Below, one piece after another: positions 55,306 to 62,554 of a DNA stretch of 64,000 nucleotides. The position numbers and the translations under genes are program-made. Origin of the DNA: Sphingomonas sp. NBWT7 (lineage in GTDB: Bacteria; Pseudomonadota; Alphaproteobacteria; Sphingomonadales; Sphingomonadaceae); NCBI RefSeq assembly GCF_014217605.1, contig NZ_CP043639.1, positions 248,001-312,000 of the forward strand, in the 5' to 3' direction. The notes under the pieces were generated by a model, which made no database searches, was not told the origin of the DNA, and saw nothing but the letters and a program-made list of their open reading frames with translations. Within the stretch, counting starts at the first letter, position 1. Each line of letters opens with the position of its first letter.

Positions 55306-56184
55306 ATGGCAACAAATCTGAACTACGCCGATCTGCCGCGCGAGCAAACCGCGGTGGTCGGCACCGTCCGACGCATCTCATGGGGGGCAATCTTCGCCGG
55401 CGTCGTCATCGCGATTGCCGTGCAGTTGCTGCTCGGCATCCTGGGTACCGGCATCGGCCTCTCAATGGTCGATCCGTCGGACGGGACGACGCCGGGCGCG
55501 GCGGGCTTCGGCATCGGCGCGGGGATCTACTGGCTCGTCACGACCATTCTCGCGCTCGGCGCGGGCGGCTACGCCGCGGCGCGCGTTTCGGGCGTCACCG
55601 AGCGGTTTGACGCGATGGTTCATGGGCTTGTCGTCTGGGGCGTCACGCTGATCCTGACGCTGTACCTGCTCACCTCGGCGGTCGGCGGTATCATCGGCGG
55701 CGCGTTCCGCACCGTCGGCACCGTGGCCGGCGCGGCGGGTGCGACGGTCGGCGCGGCCGCCCCGCAGGTCGCTCAAGTTGCCGGCGTCAGCGCGGCGGAC
55801 GTGCGCGAGCAGGCATCGGCCTATCTTTCGGACGCACCGTCCGATCCGGCGCAGATGACGCCCGAACAGGCGCAGACCGAGGTCGCCAAGCGGCTTCCTG
55901 CGCTCGCGCGCGGCGGCACCGACGGTGCGCGTGCCGAAAACGAGATCGTCGATATCGTCGCGGCGCAGCGCAAGATCCCGCGCGACCAGGCACAGGCTCA
56001 GGTGACGCGTGCCAAGGCGCAGTTCGTCCAGGCGAAGAACGAAACCGTCAAGGACGCCAAGGTCGCGACCGACAAGGTGGCGGGCGCCGCGGCCGGCACG
56101 TCGTTCGTCATCGTCCTGGCGCTGCTCGTCGGCGCGGTCGCCGCTGCCTTCGGTGCCGGCGCCGCAGCCCGCCGCCGATTCTGA
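55306..56184 (+). CDS. PhnA-like membrane protein, unknown function
   Basis: A 292-residue membrane protein with hydrophobic helices near residues 24-50, 65-92, 107-132 and at the C-terminus (SFVIVLALLVGAVAAAFGAGAA). The middle is Ala-rich and polar (SAADVREQASAYLSD, QTEVAKRLPALARGG). It resembles proteins often annotated PhnA-like in sphingomonads, for which no activity is established. It belongs to the stress-type cluster by proximity. Confidence 0.72.
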   Translation: MATNLNYADLPREQTAVVGTVRRISWGAIFAGVVIAIAVQLLLGILGTGIGLSMVDPSDGTTPGAAGFGIGAGIYWLVTTILALGAGGYAAARVSGVTERFDAMVHGLVVWGVTLILTLYLLTSAVGGIIGGAFRTVGTVAGAAGATVGAAAPQVAQVAGVSAADVREQASAYLSDAPSDPAQMTPEQAQTEVAKRLPALARGGTDGARAENEIVDIVAAQRKIPRDQAQAQVTRAKAQFVQAKNETVKDAKVATDKVAGAAAGTSFVIVLALLVGAVAAAFGAGAAARRRF

Positions 56185-56247
56185 TCGGAAAGATGGCATG
56201 GGGGCGGGTAACGCCGCCCCCCAACCAGCAATAAGGGAGCCTAATCG

Positions 56248-56388
56248 ATGAAGAAGAAGATCGGCCTCGCGCTTGGCCTCACCACGGCGCTGATCCTTTC
56301 GGCCTGTAACACCGTCGACGGCGCCGGCCGCGACCTCAAGTCCGCCGGCGACGCGGTGTCCGACGCATCGGGCAAGGACGGCAAGTAA
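56248..56388 (+). CDS. Entericidin-type small lipoprotein
   Basis: A 46-residue lipoprotein: MKKKIGLALGLTTALILSAC with the lipobox Cys20, then NTVDGAGRDLKSAGDAVSDASG, the usual entericidin core. Entericidins are small membrane lipoproteins linked to stress and stationary phase. TAAGGGAG precedes the ATG. Confidence 0.88.
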   Translation: MKKKIGLALGLTTALILSACNTVDGAGRDLKSAGDAVSDASGKDGK

Positions 56389-56396
56389 AGTGATTC

Positions 56397-56423
56397 GGGG
56401 CGGCGGCGATGCGCCGTCGCCCC
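56397..56423. terminator. Bidirectional hairpin between entericidin and exporter genes
   Basis: A 12-bp stem GGGGCGGCGGCG/CGCCGTCGCCCC with an ATG loop and one wobble pair, placed between two convergent genes. Confidence 0.6.
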
Positions 56424-56431
56424 AGCACGCG

Positions 56432-57469
56432 TCACAATAGGATCATCGCGCCGCCCAGCGACAGCGCCAGCGCGACCAGTGACGCGGTGACGATTACCAA
56501 AATCGGCTTGATCCCGGTTTCCAGTAGCGAACTCATCGGCGCACGGATCCCCGTCGCCGCGACGGCACAGGCGAGACATGCCGTCGCAACATCCTGCGCG
56601 CCGCGACTGGCCACCGCCGGAATGACGCCGAGCGAGTTGATCCCGGCAAAGACGAAGAAGCCGACGACGAACCACGGCAGTGTGATTCCTGTCTTCTTGC
56701 CATCCTCGGGTCGGAAAAATGCGGCAACAAGCGCGAGCACCGGCGCGAGCAGCGCGACGCGCGTCAGCTTGACGATCGCGGCAATCTGCCCTGCGCCATC
56801 CGAATAGCTGTAGCCCGCGCCCAGCGCCTGCGCGACGTCGTGGATCGACGCGCCGAGCATGAAGCCCGCCTGCCGGTCGCTGAGCCCAAGCTGATGCGCC
56901 AGGGTAGGGTAGAGAAACATCGCGCTCGCGCTCGCCGCCGAGATCACGACCAGCACCAGCGCGAGCTGCGCTTGGTTGGCGCGCTTCTCGCCCAGCGTCG
57001 TCGCCAGCGCCATCGCCGCGGACGCGCCGCAGATCGCTACCGCGCCGCCCGCCAGCGTGCCGAACGCGCTGCCCAGCCCCAGGGCGCGCGCGATAAGCAC
57101 GCCGCTGCCCAGCGTCACCAGCAGGATCACCATCACCGCCAGCAGCGTCATCGGCCCGAGCCCGACGATCTGCCCCATCGTGATCCGCGCGCCGACCAGC
57201 ACGATGCCCCAGCGCAGCAGCGTCTTGGACGCGAAGCCGAGCCCCGGCCCCATGCGCGGATCGGCGCCGAGGAAGTTGAGCGCCAGCCCGATCAGCAGCG
57301 CCATCAGCGTCAGCGGCGCGCCATAGTGATCGGCGACGAACGCCGCCGCCATCGTCGCCAGCACCGCGACCATCAGCCCCGGTACCAGATCGCGCCAGCT
57401 CGCCTTGGGCGACGGCTCGAGATCGTTGTACAGATCCGCGGCGAGGGGGAGGGTGGGGTATCGAGTCAT
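56432..57469 (-). CDS. YeiH-family putative sulfate/sulfite exporter
   Basis: A 345-residue inner-membrane protein of the YeiH / putative sulfate exporter (PSE) family with about ten hydrophobic helices. Conserved stretches include LLIGLALNFLG, KTLLRWGIVLVGARITMGQI, GGAVAICGASAAMA and GASIHDVAQALGAGYSYS. The start at 57469 (MTRYPTLPLAADLYNDLEP) follows GGGAG. It lies downstream of the sulfoquinovosidase on the same strand, so it may export sulfite released by the pathway; that link is inference from position. Confidence 0.85.
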   Translation of the reverse strand: MTRYPTLPLAADLYNDLEPSPKASWRDLVPGLMVAVLATMAAAFVADHYGAPLTLMALLIGLALNFLGADPRMGPGLGFASKTLLRWGIVLVGARITMGQIVGLGPMTLLAVMVILLVTLGSGVLIARALGLGSAFGTLAGGAVAICGASAAMALATTLGEKRANQAQLALVLVVISAASASAMFLYPTLAHQLGLSDRQAGFMLGASIHDVAQALGAGYSYSDGAGQIAAIVKLTRVALLAPVLALVAAFFRPEDGKKTGITLPWFVVGFFVFAGINSLGVIPAVASRGAQDVATACLACAVAATGIRAPMSSLLETGIKPILVIVTASLVALALSLGGAMILL

Positions 57470-57510
57470 ATCAATCTCCCGTAATTTCCGGCCGCTCGAC
57501 CAACCAACTC

Positions 57511-57640
57511 CCGTTCGCCCTGAGGAGGGACTGAGCGAAGCGCAGCGGAGCCGAAGACCCGTCTCGAAGGGTATGGGTTGCGCAACAGCACTTCGAGACG
57601 GCACTTCGCTTTCGGCTCAGCACCTCCTCAGTACGAACGG
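57511..57640. repeat. Intergenic inverted repeat
   Basis: An imperfect palindrome with 18-bp arms (CCGTTCGCCCTGAGGAGG and CCTCCTCAGTACGAACGG) and inner complementary segments (CGTCTCGAAG/CTTCGAGACG). It fills the gap between the exporter and sulfoquinovosidase genes and looks like the short intergenic repeats common in sphingomonad genomes. Confidence 0.7.
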
Positions 57641-57652
57641 AGAAGGGGCCCC

Positions 57653-59650
57653 TCACCGCGTCGCGATCGACTCGAACAGCGCCGCATGCTTGCTGTCGGT
57701 CCGCCAAAACACCGGCGGCTGCCCGATCGGCGCCGCGACCTCGACGCTTTGCCCGCCGGCAAAGGTCTCGCCCGACCACAGATGCCGCCATTCCGCGCCC
57801 GTGGGCAGGTACGCCGACCAGCGCGTTGCCCCCGCGTCGAGTACCGGCGCGACGATCAGGTCGCGGCCGTAGGCGAATTGCGTCTCGACGTCCCAGCACG
57901 CCGCATCGTCCTCGTAATTTAGGAACAGTGCGCGCTGCAGCGGCAGCCCGGTCGCCGCCGCCTCAGCGCACAGATGCGCGACATAGGGCGCGAGCGCCGC
58001 ATGGATTCTGGTCATGGCGACGAAATGCGCGAGTACGTCGGCGTCGCCGTCAAGCTGCAGGTTTTTGTCGGGCCGGTTGCCCTCATGGCTGCGCATCACG
58101 GGCGAGAAGGCCGACAGCTCGCTCCACCGCATCAGCAGTTCGGGCGTGCGGACGTTGTCGTACAGGCTGGTGTAGCCGCCCAGATCGCTGTGGTGATACG
58201 CATTGCCGACCAGCCCGGACGAAAGCGCACCGCGGATCACCGTGCCGATCCCGTCGTGGCGCGAGAAATCGACGCATTGGTCCCCCGCCCACAGCAGCGG
58301 ACAATGTGCGCCGACGCCGGTAAAGCCGGCGCGCATGAAGAACACCGCGTCGCCCGTCTTGCCGCGACTGGCGACCGCGCGCGCGTTCACCTCCGCCCAG
58401 ATCGTCGGCCAGGCATTGTGCGCGAGCATCCCGTCGCTGCCGTCGTGCAGCCGCACGTCGGTCGGCAGATACTCGCCGAAATCAGCCATCCAGCCCGACA
58501 GGCCGATGTCGAGCATCTCCTGCCCGATCACCCGCTCGGCGAACCATTCGGCCGCGGCTGGATTGGTGAAATCGACCACACCGCAGTCGAACTCGCCGAA
58601 ATCGACCAGATACGGCTCGTCCGCATCCAGCTTCAGCGCCAGATAGCCGGCATCGCGCGCCTCGCCATATTGCGTCCCGTCGACCGCGAGATACGGATTG
58701 ACGTAGCCGAGGAAACGGATGCCGCGATCGTTGAGTTCGGCGATCTTCTGCCTGAGATGTGGATAGCGCGCGTCGTTCGCCTTCCAGTCCCAGAACAGCC
58801 GCTTGCCGAAGCTGGTGACGCGCAGGCCGACCCAGTCTTCGCACCACAGGCCGGTGACGATTGCGCCCGCCGCGAGCATTGCCTCCATCCGCTCGAAGCT
58901 GCGCGTGCCATCCTTCAGCCCCAGGATCGCGCCGGAATAGGCCCATTCGGGGAGCAGCGGCTGGCGGCCGAAGCGCGTCGACAATTGCTCGACGATCGCC
59001 GCGAAGCGGTTGGCAGCGAACAGCTCGATCCGCGCGGGCACTTCCCACACCGCGATCCCGGGCGAGGCCGCATCGCGGAAATCGAAGCAGCTGTACGCCG
59101 TCGTGTCGACATGCAGCGCGTAACGGCGTGAGGACAGATAGGTCGGCTGCGGATAATTGGTGTTCCAATAATCGCCGCCCGAGCGGTGGTCGCGATCGCA
59201 CTGAAACGTCATCAGCGTCGATTTGTCGCGCCCGACGCCGGGCTCCGACGTCCACATCGGGAAGCGCCGCCCCGCCATGTCGACGTAGGACAATTGCTCG
59301 CCGCCACCCCAGAAGCGCTCGCCCGCCTCGCCGACGCACGTCAGCCAGAAGCGATTGAGCGCCGCGTCGTGCGCGTCGAGGTGCAGCGCCCCGTCGCGCA
59401 GCGTTAGCGTCAGCAGCGTCGCGCCACCTTCGTTCGACAGCAGAATCGTATTACCGTCGATCGTCGCCACGCGCAGCGCGATCCGCTCCGCAAGCCGATC
59501 CTCGAGGAAGTAATTGCCGCGGTACATGTCGACCAGCGGCGTTCCCGTGCCGACGAACAGCGCGGGCGCGTCGGGGCGATGGCGGATGACCAGCGCAGCG
59601 CCGGCGTAGATGTCAAAGCCGCCGTCGACCGCGTCGAGCCGCAGCGTCAT
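57653..59650 (-). CDS. Sulfoquinovosidase, glycoside hydrolase family 31
   Basis: A 665-residue GH31 enzyme that closely matches YihQ-type sulfoquinovosidases, which release sulfoquinovose from its glycerol glycoside, a plant and algal sulfolipid product. The nucleophile is Asp390 (GWMADFGEYLP) and the acid/base Asp457 (WAGDQ), 67 residues apart as in YihQ (405/472). The sulfonate-binding set reads Lys246, Glu271, Arg284, Trp287 and Tyr493, the KERWY pattern of one sulfoquinovosidase branch. No signal peptide is evident, so it acts in the cytoplasm. Its ATG overlaps the FMN reductase stop, and the context of reductase, monooxygenase and aldo/keto reductase supports the role. Confidence 0.93.
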   Translation of the reverse strand: MTLRLDAVDGGFDIYAGAALVIRHRPDAPALFVGTGTPLVDMYRGNYFLEDRLAERIALRVATIDGNTILLSNEGGATLLTLTLRDGALHLDAHDAALNRFWLTCVGEAGERFWGGGEQLSYVDMAGRRFPMWTSEPGVGRDKSTLMTFQCDRDHRSGGDYWNTNYPQPTYLSSRRYALHVDTTAYSCFDFRDAASPGIAVWEVPARIELFAANRFAAIVEQLSTRFGRQPLLPEWAYSGAILGLKDGTRSFERMEAMLAAGAIVTGLWCEDWVGLRVTSFGKRLFWDWKANDARYPHLRQKIAELNDRGIRFLGYVNPYLAVDGTQYGEARDAGYLALKLDADEPYLVDFGEFDCGVVDFTNPAAAEWFAERVIGQEMLDIGLSGWMADFGEYLPTDVRLHDGSDGMLAHNAWPTIWAEVNARAVASRGKTGDAVFFMRAGFTGVGAHCPLLWAGDQCVDFSRHDGIGTVIRGALSSGLVGNAYHHSDLGGYTSLYDNVRTPELLMRWSELSAFSPVMRSHEGNRPDKNLQLDGDADVLAHFVAMTRIHAALAPYVAHLCAEAAATGLPLQRALFLNYEDDAACWDVETQFAYGRDLIVAPVLDAGATRWSAYLPTGAEWRHLWSGETFAGGQSVEVAAPIGQPPVFWRTDSKHAALFESIATR

Positions 59651-60249
59651 GCCGCGATCCCGCCGGCAACCCGGGCCGAATAGTCGCGCAGCGCTGCCGT
59701 GGCGACCTGTCGGCCGACCAGCCGCAGCTGCTCGGTCACCGCCGGGTCGCTGCATCCGCCCTCCGCGTCGAGCTTCGCTTGGGCGCTGTTGACCGTTGCC
59801 GCGAACGGCGTCGGCCAGCCACGTAGCGCGTGCGCGATCGAGCGCAGCGCCGCCACGGTCGATCCGGTCGCCTGCCAGCCGTACGCGGTGGCGATCAGGC
59901 CGACGGGCACGTCGGCGAGATAGGGGCGGGAATCACGCGCGGTTTCCTCGAGCAGGTCGATCGCGTTCTTGACGAGCCCTGATACGCTGCCGTGATAGCC
60001 GGGCGAGGCGATGATGACGCCCGACGCGGCGCGCACCGCGGCGACCAGCGCGGCCTCGCCTGCCGTGCGATCGGTCAGGCCCGGCGTGTAGAGCGGCAGC
60101 TGGACGAGCGCGGCGCCGCCGAACAGCTGCGTCTCGGCGCCAGCCTCCGCCGCCGCCGCGAGCGCGATCTCCAGCGCCCGCTCGGTCGACGATCCCGCGA
60201 CGGTCGTCCCCCCGATCCCGACGATCAGCGGCTTGTGTTGGGTCATCAT
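59647..60249 (-). CDS. NAD(P)H-dependent FMN reductase
   Basis: A 200-residue flavodoxin-fold reductase of the SsuE/MsuE type. The phosphate-binding start (IVGIGGTTVAGSSTERAL) and the flavin loop SPGYHGSVSGLVKNAIDLL are visible. It would supply FMNH2 to the neighbouring two-component monooxygenase. It overlaps the sulfoquinovosidase by 4 bases; ATG at 60249 or 60246. Confidence 0.92.
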   Translation of the reverse strand: MMTQHKPLIVGIGGTTVAGSSTERALEIALAAAAEAGAETQLFGGAALVQLPLYTPGLTDRTAGEAALVAAVRAASGVIIASPGYHGSVSGLVKNAIDLLEETARDSRPYLADVPVGLIATAYGWQATGSTVAALRSIAHALRGWPTPFAATVNSAQAKLDAEGGCSDPAVTEQLRLVGRQVATAALRDYSARVAGGIAA

Positions 60250-60270
60250 CCTCTCCCCCTTCAGCCCTGA

Positions 60271-60378
60271 CTGTTCCCCGGCAAAGTGCGGGATCCAGTA
60301 GGGAAGGCTGCGGCAACGAAGCGCTTCGGTCGTTCAGCGACGTTCCGCGACTGGACCCCGGCCTTCGCCGGGGAACAG
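60271..60378. repeat. Intergenic inverted repeat within the operon
   Basis: A palindromic element with outer arms CTGTTCCCCGGCAAA and TTCGCCGGGGAACAG (near-complementary), inner arms GGATCCAGT/ACTGGACCC and a terminal CCCCGGC-CTT-CGCCGGGG hairpin. It separates the monooxygenase and FMN reductase genes and could stabilise or trim the mRNA. Confidence 0.7.
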
Positions 60379-60388
60379 TTTCACGCGA

Positions 60389-61465
60389 TCACAGCACCAG
60401 CGGCCCGTGGCTGAGCTTCGGCAGCACGTGCCGCGCGAACAGATCCGCCTCGGCGGCGTGCGGATAGCCAGACAGGATGAACGCCTCGATCCCCATGTCC
60501 TGGTACATCCGCAGCTTGGCGAGCACCTGATCGGGATCGCCGACGATCGCCGCGCCGCAGCCCGACCGTGCCCGGCCGACGCCGGTCCACAGATGCTCCT
60601 CGGCATAGCCGTCGTCCTTCGATCCCTCACGCAGCGCCGCCTGCGCCGCGACGCCGGTCGACGTCGTGTCGAGCGACTTGTTGCGGATCGCCTCGCCTTC
60701 CTTGGCGTCGAGCTTCGACAGCAGCCGATCGGCGGCGGCACGCGCCTCTGTCTCGGTGTCGCGCACGATCACGTGCGCGCGATAGCCGAACTTCAGCGTG
60801 CGACCGTGCTTCGCGGCGCGCGCGGTCATGTCGTCGATGATCGCCTGCACCGCCTCGCGCTTGTCCGGCCACATGAGATAGACGTCCGCCCCCTGCGCCG
60901 CGACCTCGCGCGCGTCGGGCGATAGCCCGCCGAAATACAGCGGCGGCGCCTTGCCCGACACCGTCGTCACCGCCGGCGGATCGAGCTTCAATTGCCAGAA
61001 CTCGCCCTGGTGATCGAGCGCTTCGCCGTTGAGCATCGTCTTCAGGATCTGCATCGCCTCGAGCGTGCGGGCGTAGCGCGGTGCGCTTGCCAGCGTCTCG
61101 CCCGGCAGGTCGGACGAGATGATATTCACCGTCAGCCGCCCACCCAGAATGCGGTCGATCGTCGCGATCTGGCGTGCCAGTTGCGGCGGCCAGCTCTCGC
61201 CGATCCGCACCGCCATCAGCAGGCGGATACGCTCGACCATCGTCGCGATCGCCGCAGCGAAAGCGGTGGTGTCGATCCCCAATGCATAGCCCGACGGCAG
61301 CAGGATGTTGTCGAACCCGCCGCTCTCGGCCTGCAGCACGATGTCGCGGCAATGCTCCCAGCTCGATTTCAGTTTGGCATCAGGAACGCCGAGAAACTCG
61401 TAATCATCGTCGCACAGCGCAGAGAACCAGCTGACTTCACACGATTTCGCTTGCGTCTCGTTCAC
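60389..61465 (-). CDS. FMNH2-dependent sulfonate monooxygenase, probable sulfoquinovose monooxygenase
   Basis: A 358-residue luciferase-like (LLM) monooxygenase of the SsuD group. Motifs include GRLTVNIISSD, PLYFGGLSPDAREVAA, and a C-terminal LSGYPHAAEADLFARHVLPKL. Such enzymes use FMNH2 and O2 to cleave a carbon-sulfur bond and release sulfite. Next to a sulfoquinovosidase it is most likely the SmoC-type enzyme that converts sulfoquinovose to 6-oxo-glucose; alkanesulfonate use is the alternative. GTG 61465 overlaps the aldo/keto reductase stop (GTGA); the frame upstream is rejected. Confidence 0.85.
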   Translation of the reverse strand: MNETQAKSCEVSWFSALCDDDYEFLGVPDAKLKSSWEHCRDIVLQAESGGFDNILLPSGYALGIDTTAFAAAIATMVERIRLLMAVRIGESWPPQLARQIATIDRILGGRLTVNIISSDLPGETLASAPRYARTLEAMQILKTMLNGEALDHQGEFWQLKLDPPAVTTVSGKAPPLYFGGLSPDAREVAAQGADVYLMWPDKREAVQAIIDDMTARAAKHGRTLKFGYRAHVIVRDTETEARAAADRLLSKLDAKEGEAIRNKSLDTTSTGVAAQAALREGSKDDGYAEEHLWTGVGRARSGCGAAIVGDPDQVLAKLRMYQDMGIEAFILSGYPHAAEADLFARHVLPKLSHGPLVL

Positions 61466-62370
61466 GGCAGCTGTTCCCCCATGCTCGCCTGCAGCACCGC
61501 ATACCACTCCTGGCGCGTCCACTGTGGCTTGTAGGCGTCGGGGACCGTGGCGATCCGCGACGCATTCTGTGTTCCGACGATCGGGATCGGTCGCGCGGGA
61601 TGCGCCATGATCCAGCTGTACGCCGCCGCCGCGCGGTCGACGCCGGTCTCGGCCGCCTTGGCATCGAGCAGCGCGGCGACGTCGCGGGCGCGCGCGTCCT
61701 GCGGATCGGCGAGCCGCCCACCGCCGAGCGGCGACCACGCGAGCACCGCCATGCCGCGCTGCATCGCCTGGTCGAACAGGCCGTCGAACAACGGCGTCGT
61801 CACCAGCGCCGAGAATTCCGGCTGATGGCTGACGACCGGCACGGGAAGGAACTCGGCGAGCGCGGCGGTCTGCGTCGGCGTATGGTTCGACACGCCGATC
61901 GCGGTGATCTTGCCTGCGGTGCGCGCGTCGTCGAGCGCGCGCGCGGCCTCCTGTGAGTGCGTCAGCAGGTCGGGGCGGTGGATCTGGTAGAGGTCGATCT
62001 TCTCGCAGCCGAGCCGCGCCAGCGATGCGTCGATCGCGCTGGCGAGATAGTCCGCGCTCGAATCGTACGGCACGCCCATACTGATGCCGCCCTTCGAGGC
62101 GAGCACCATCCGATCACGCAGGTCGGGAGCTTCGGCGAACACCCGCCCAAGCAGCGCCTCGGCCGCGCCGAATTCCTCGTCGTTGTCAGGGCCATAAATA
62201 TCGGCGGTGTCGAACAGCGTAATGCCGGCGTCCAGCGCCGCATCGATCAGCGCGCGTGCCTTGGCGACATCGGTGCCGCGGAAGCGCCACATGCCCCAGG
62301 CAATCGTGCTGACGGTTAGACCAGTGTCGCCGAGAGCGACGGAGCGAGCGGGGGCGGGCAAATAAGACAC
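61462..62370 (-). CDS. Aldo/keto reductase, probable 6-oxo-glucose reductase
   Basis: A 302-residue aldo/keto reductase with the catalytic tetrad Asp54, Tyr59, Lys93 and His131 (DTADIY, ASKGG, IHRPD) and the cofactor region PIVGTQNASRI. Overall it resembles E. coli YdhF, including its ending TRQEWY. In the sulfo-SMO pathway an enzyme of this class (SmoB) reduces 6-oxo-glucose to glucose. GTG 62370 lies inside a palindrome; this odd start should be read with care. It is the first gene of the leftward operon. Confidence 0.87.
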   Translation of the reverse strand: MSYLPAPARSVALGDTGLTVSTIAWGMWRFRGTDVAKARALIDAALDAGITLFDTADIYGPDNDEEFGAAEALLGRVFAEAPDLRDRMVLASKGGISMGVPYDSSADYLASAIDASLARLGCEKIDLYQIHRPDLLTHSQEAARALDDARTAGKITAIGVSNHTPTQTAALAEFLPVPVVSHQPEFSALVTTPLFDGLFDQAMQRGMAVLAWSPLGGGRLADPQDARARDVAALLDAKAAETGVDRAAAAYSWIMAHPARPIPIVGTQNASRIATVPDAYKPQWTRQEWYAVLQASMGEQLP

Positions 62371-62381
62371 CGTTGTCTTAT
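62362..62381. promoter_or_regulatory. Candidate operator over the aldo/keto reductase start
   Basis: A perfect 8-bp inverted repeat ATAAGACA-CCGT-TGTCTTAT. It covers the GTG start codon and lies in the control region shared with the divergent TonB receptor. Such palindromes are typical of dimeric repressors; no regulator gene is in the window. Confidence 0.6.
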
Positions 62382-62554
62382 ACGAAGAAATGCGCGATGG
62401 GGGAAGCAGTCAATTGATCGCGCCGCTGGCCTGCGCGCCGTTTGGCCCGCTGAACCCGGCAACGGCGCGGCGGGCGGGCGGCGCGCCGGGGCAGCGGTGT
62501 TCAGTGGTTCGTGCTTTCCAAGATTGGTTCAGGGTTCGGGGTTAGGAGAGGGTA

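Noticed and set aside
57974..59131. 385-codon frame antisense to the sulfoquinovosidase
   Set aside because: Shadow frame without domain-like features.
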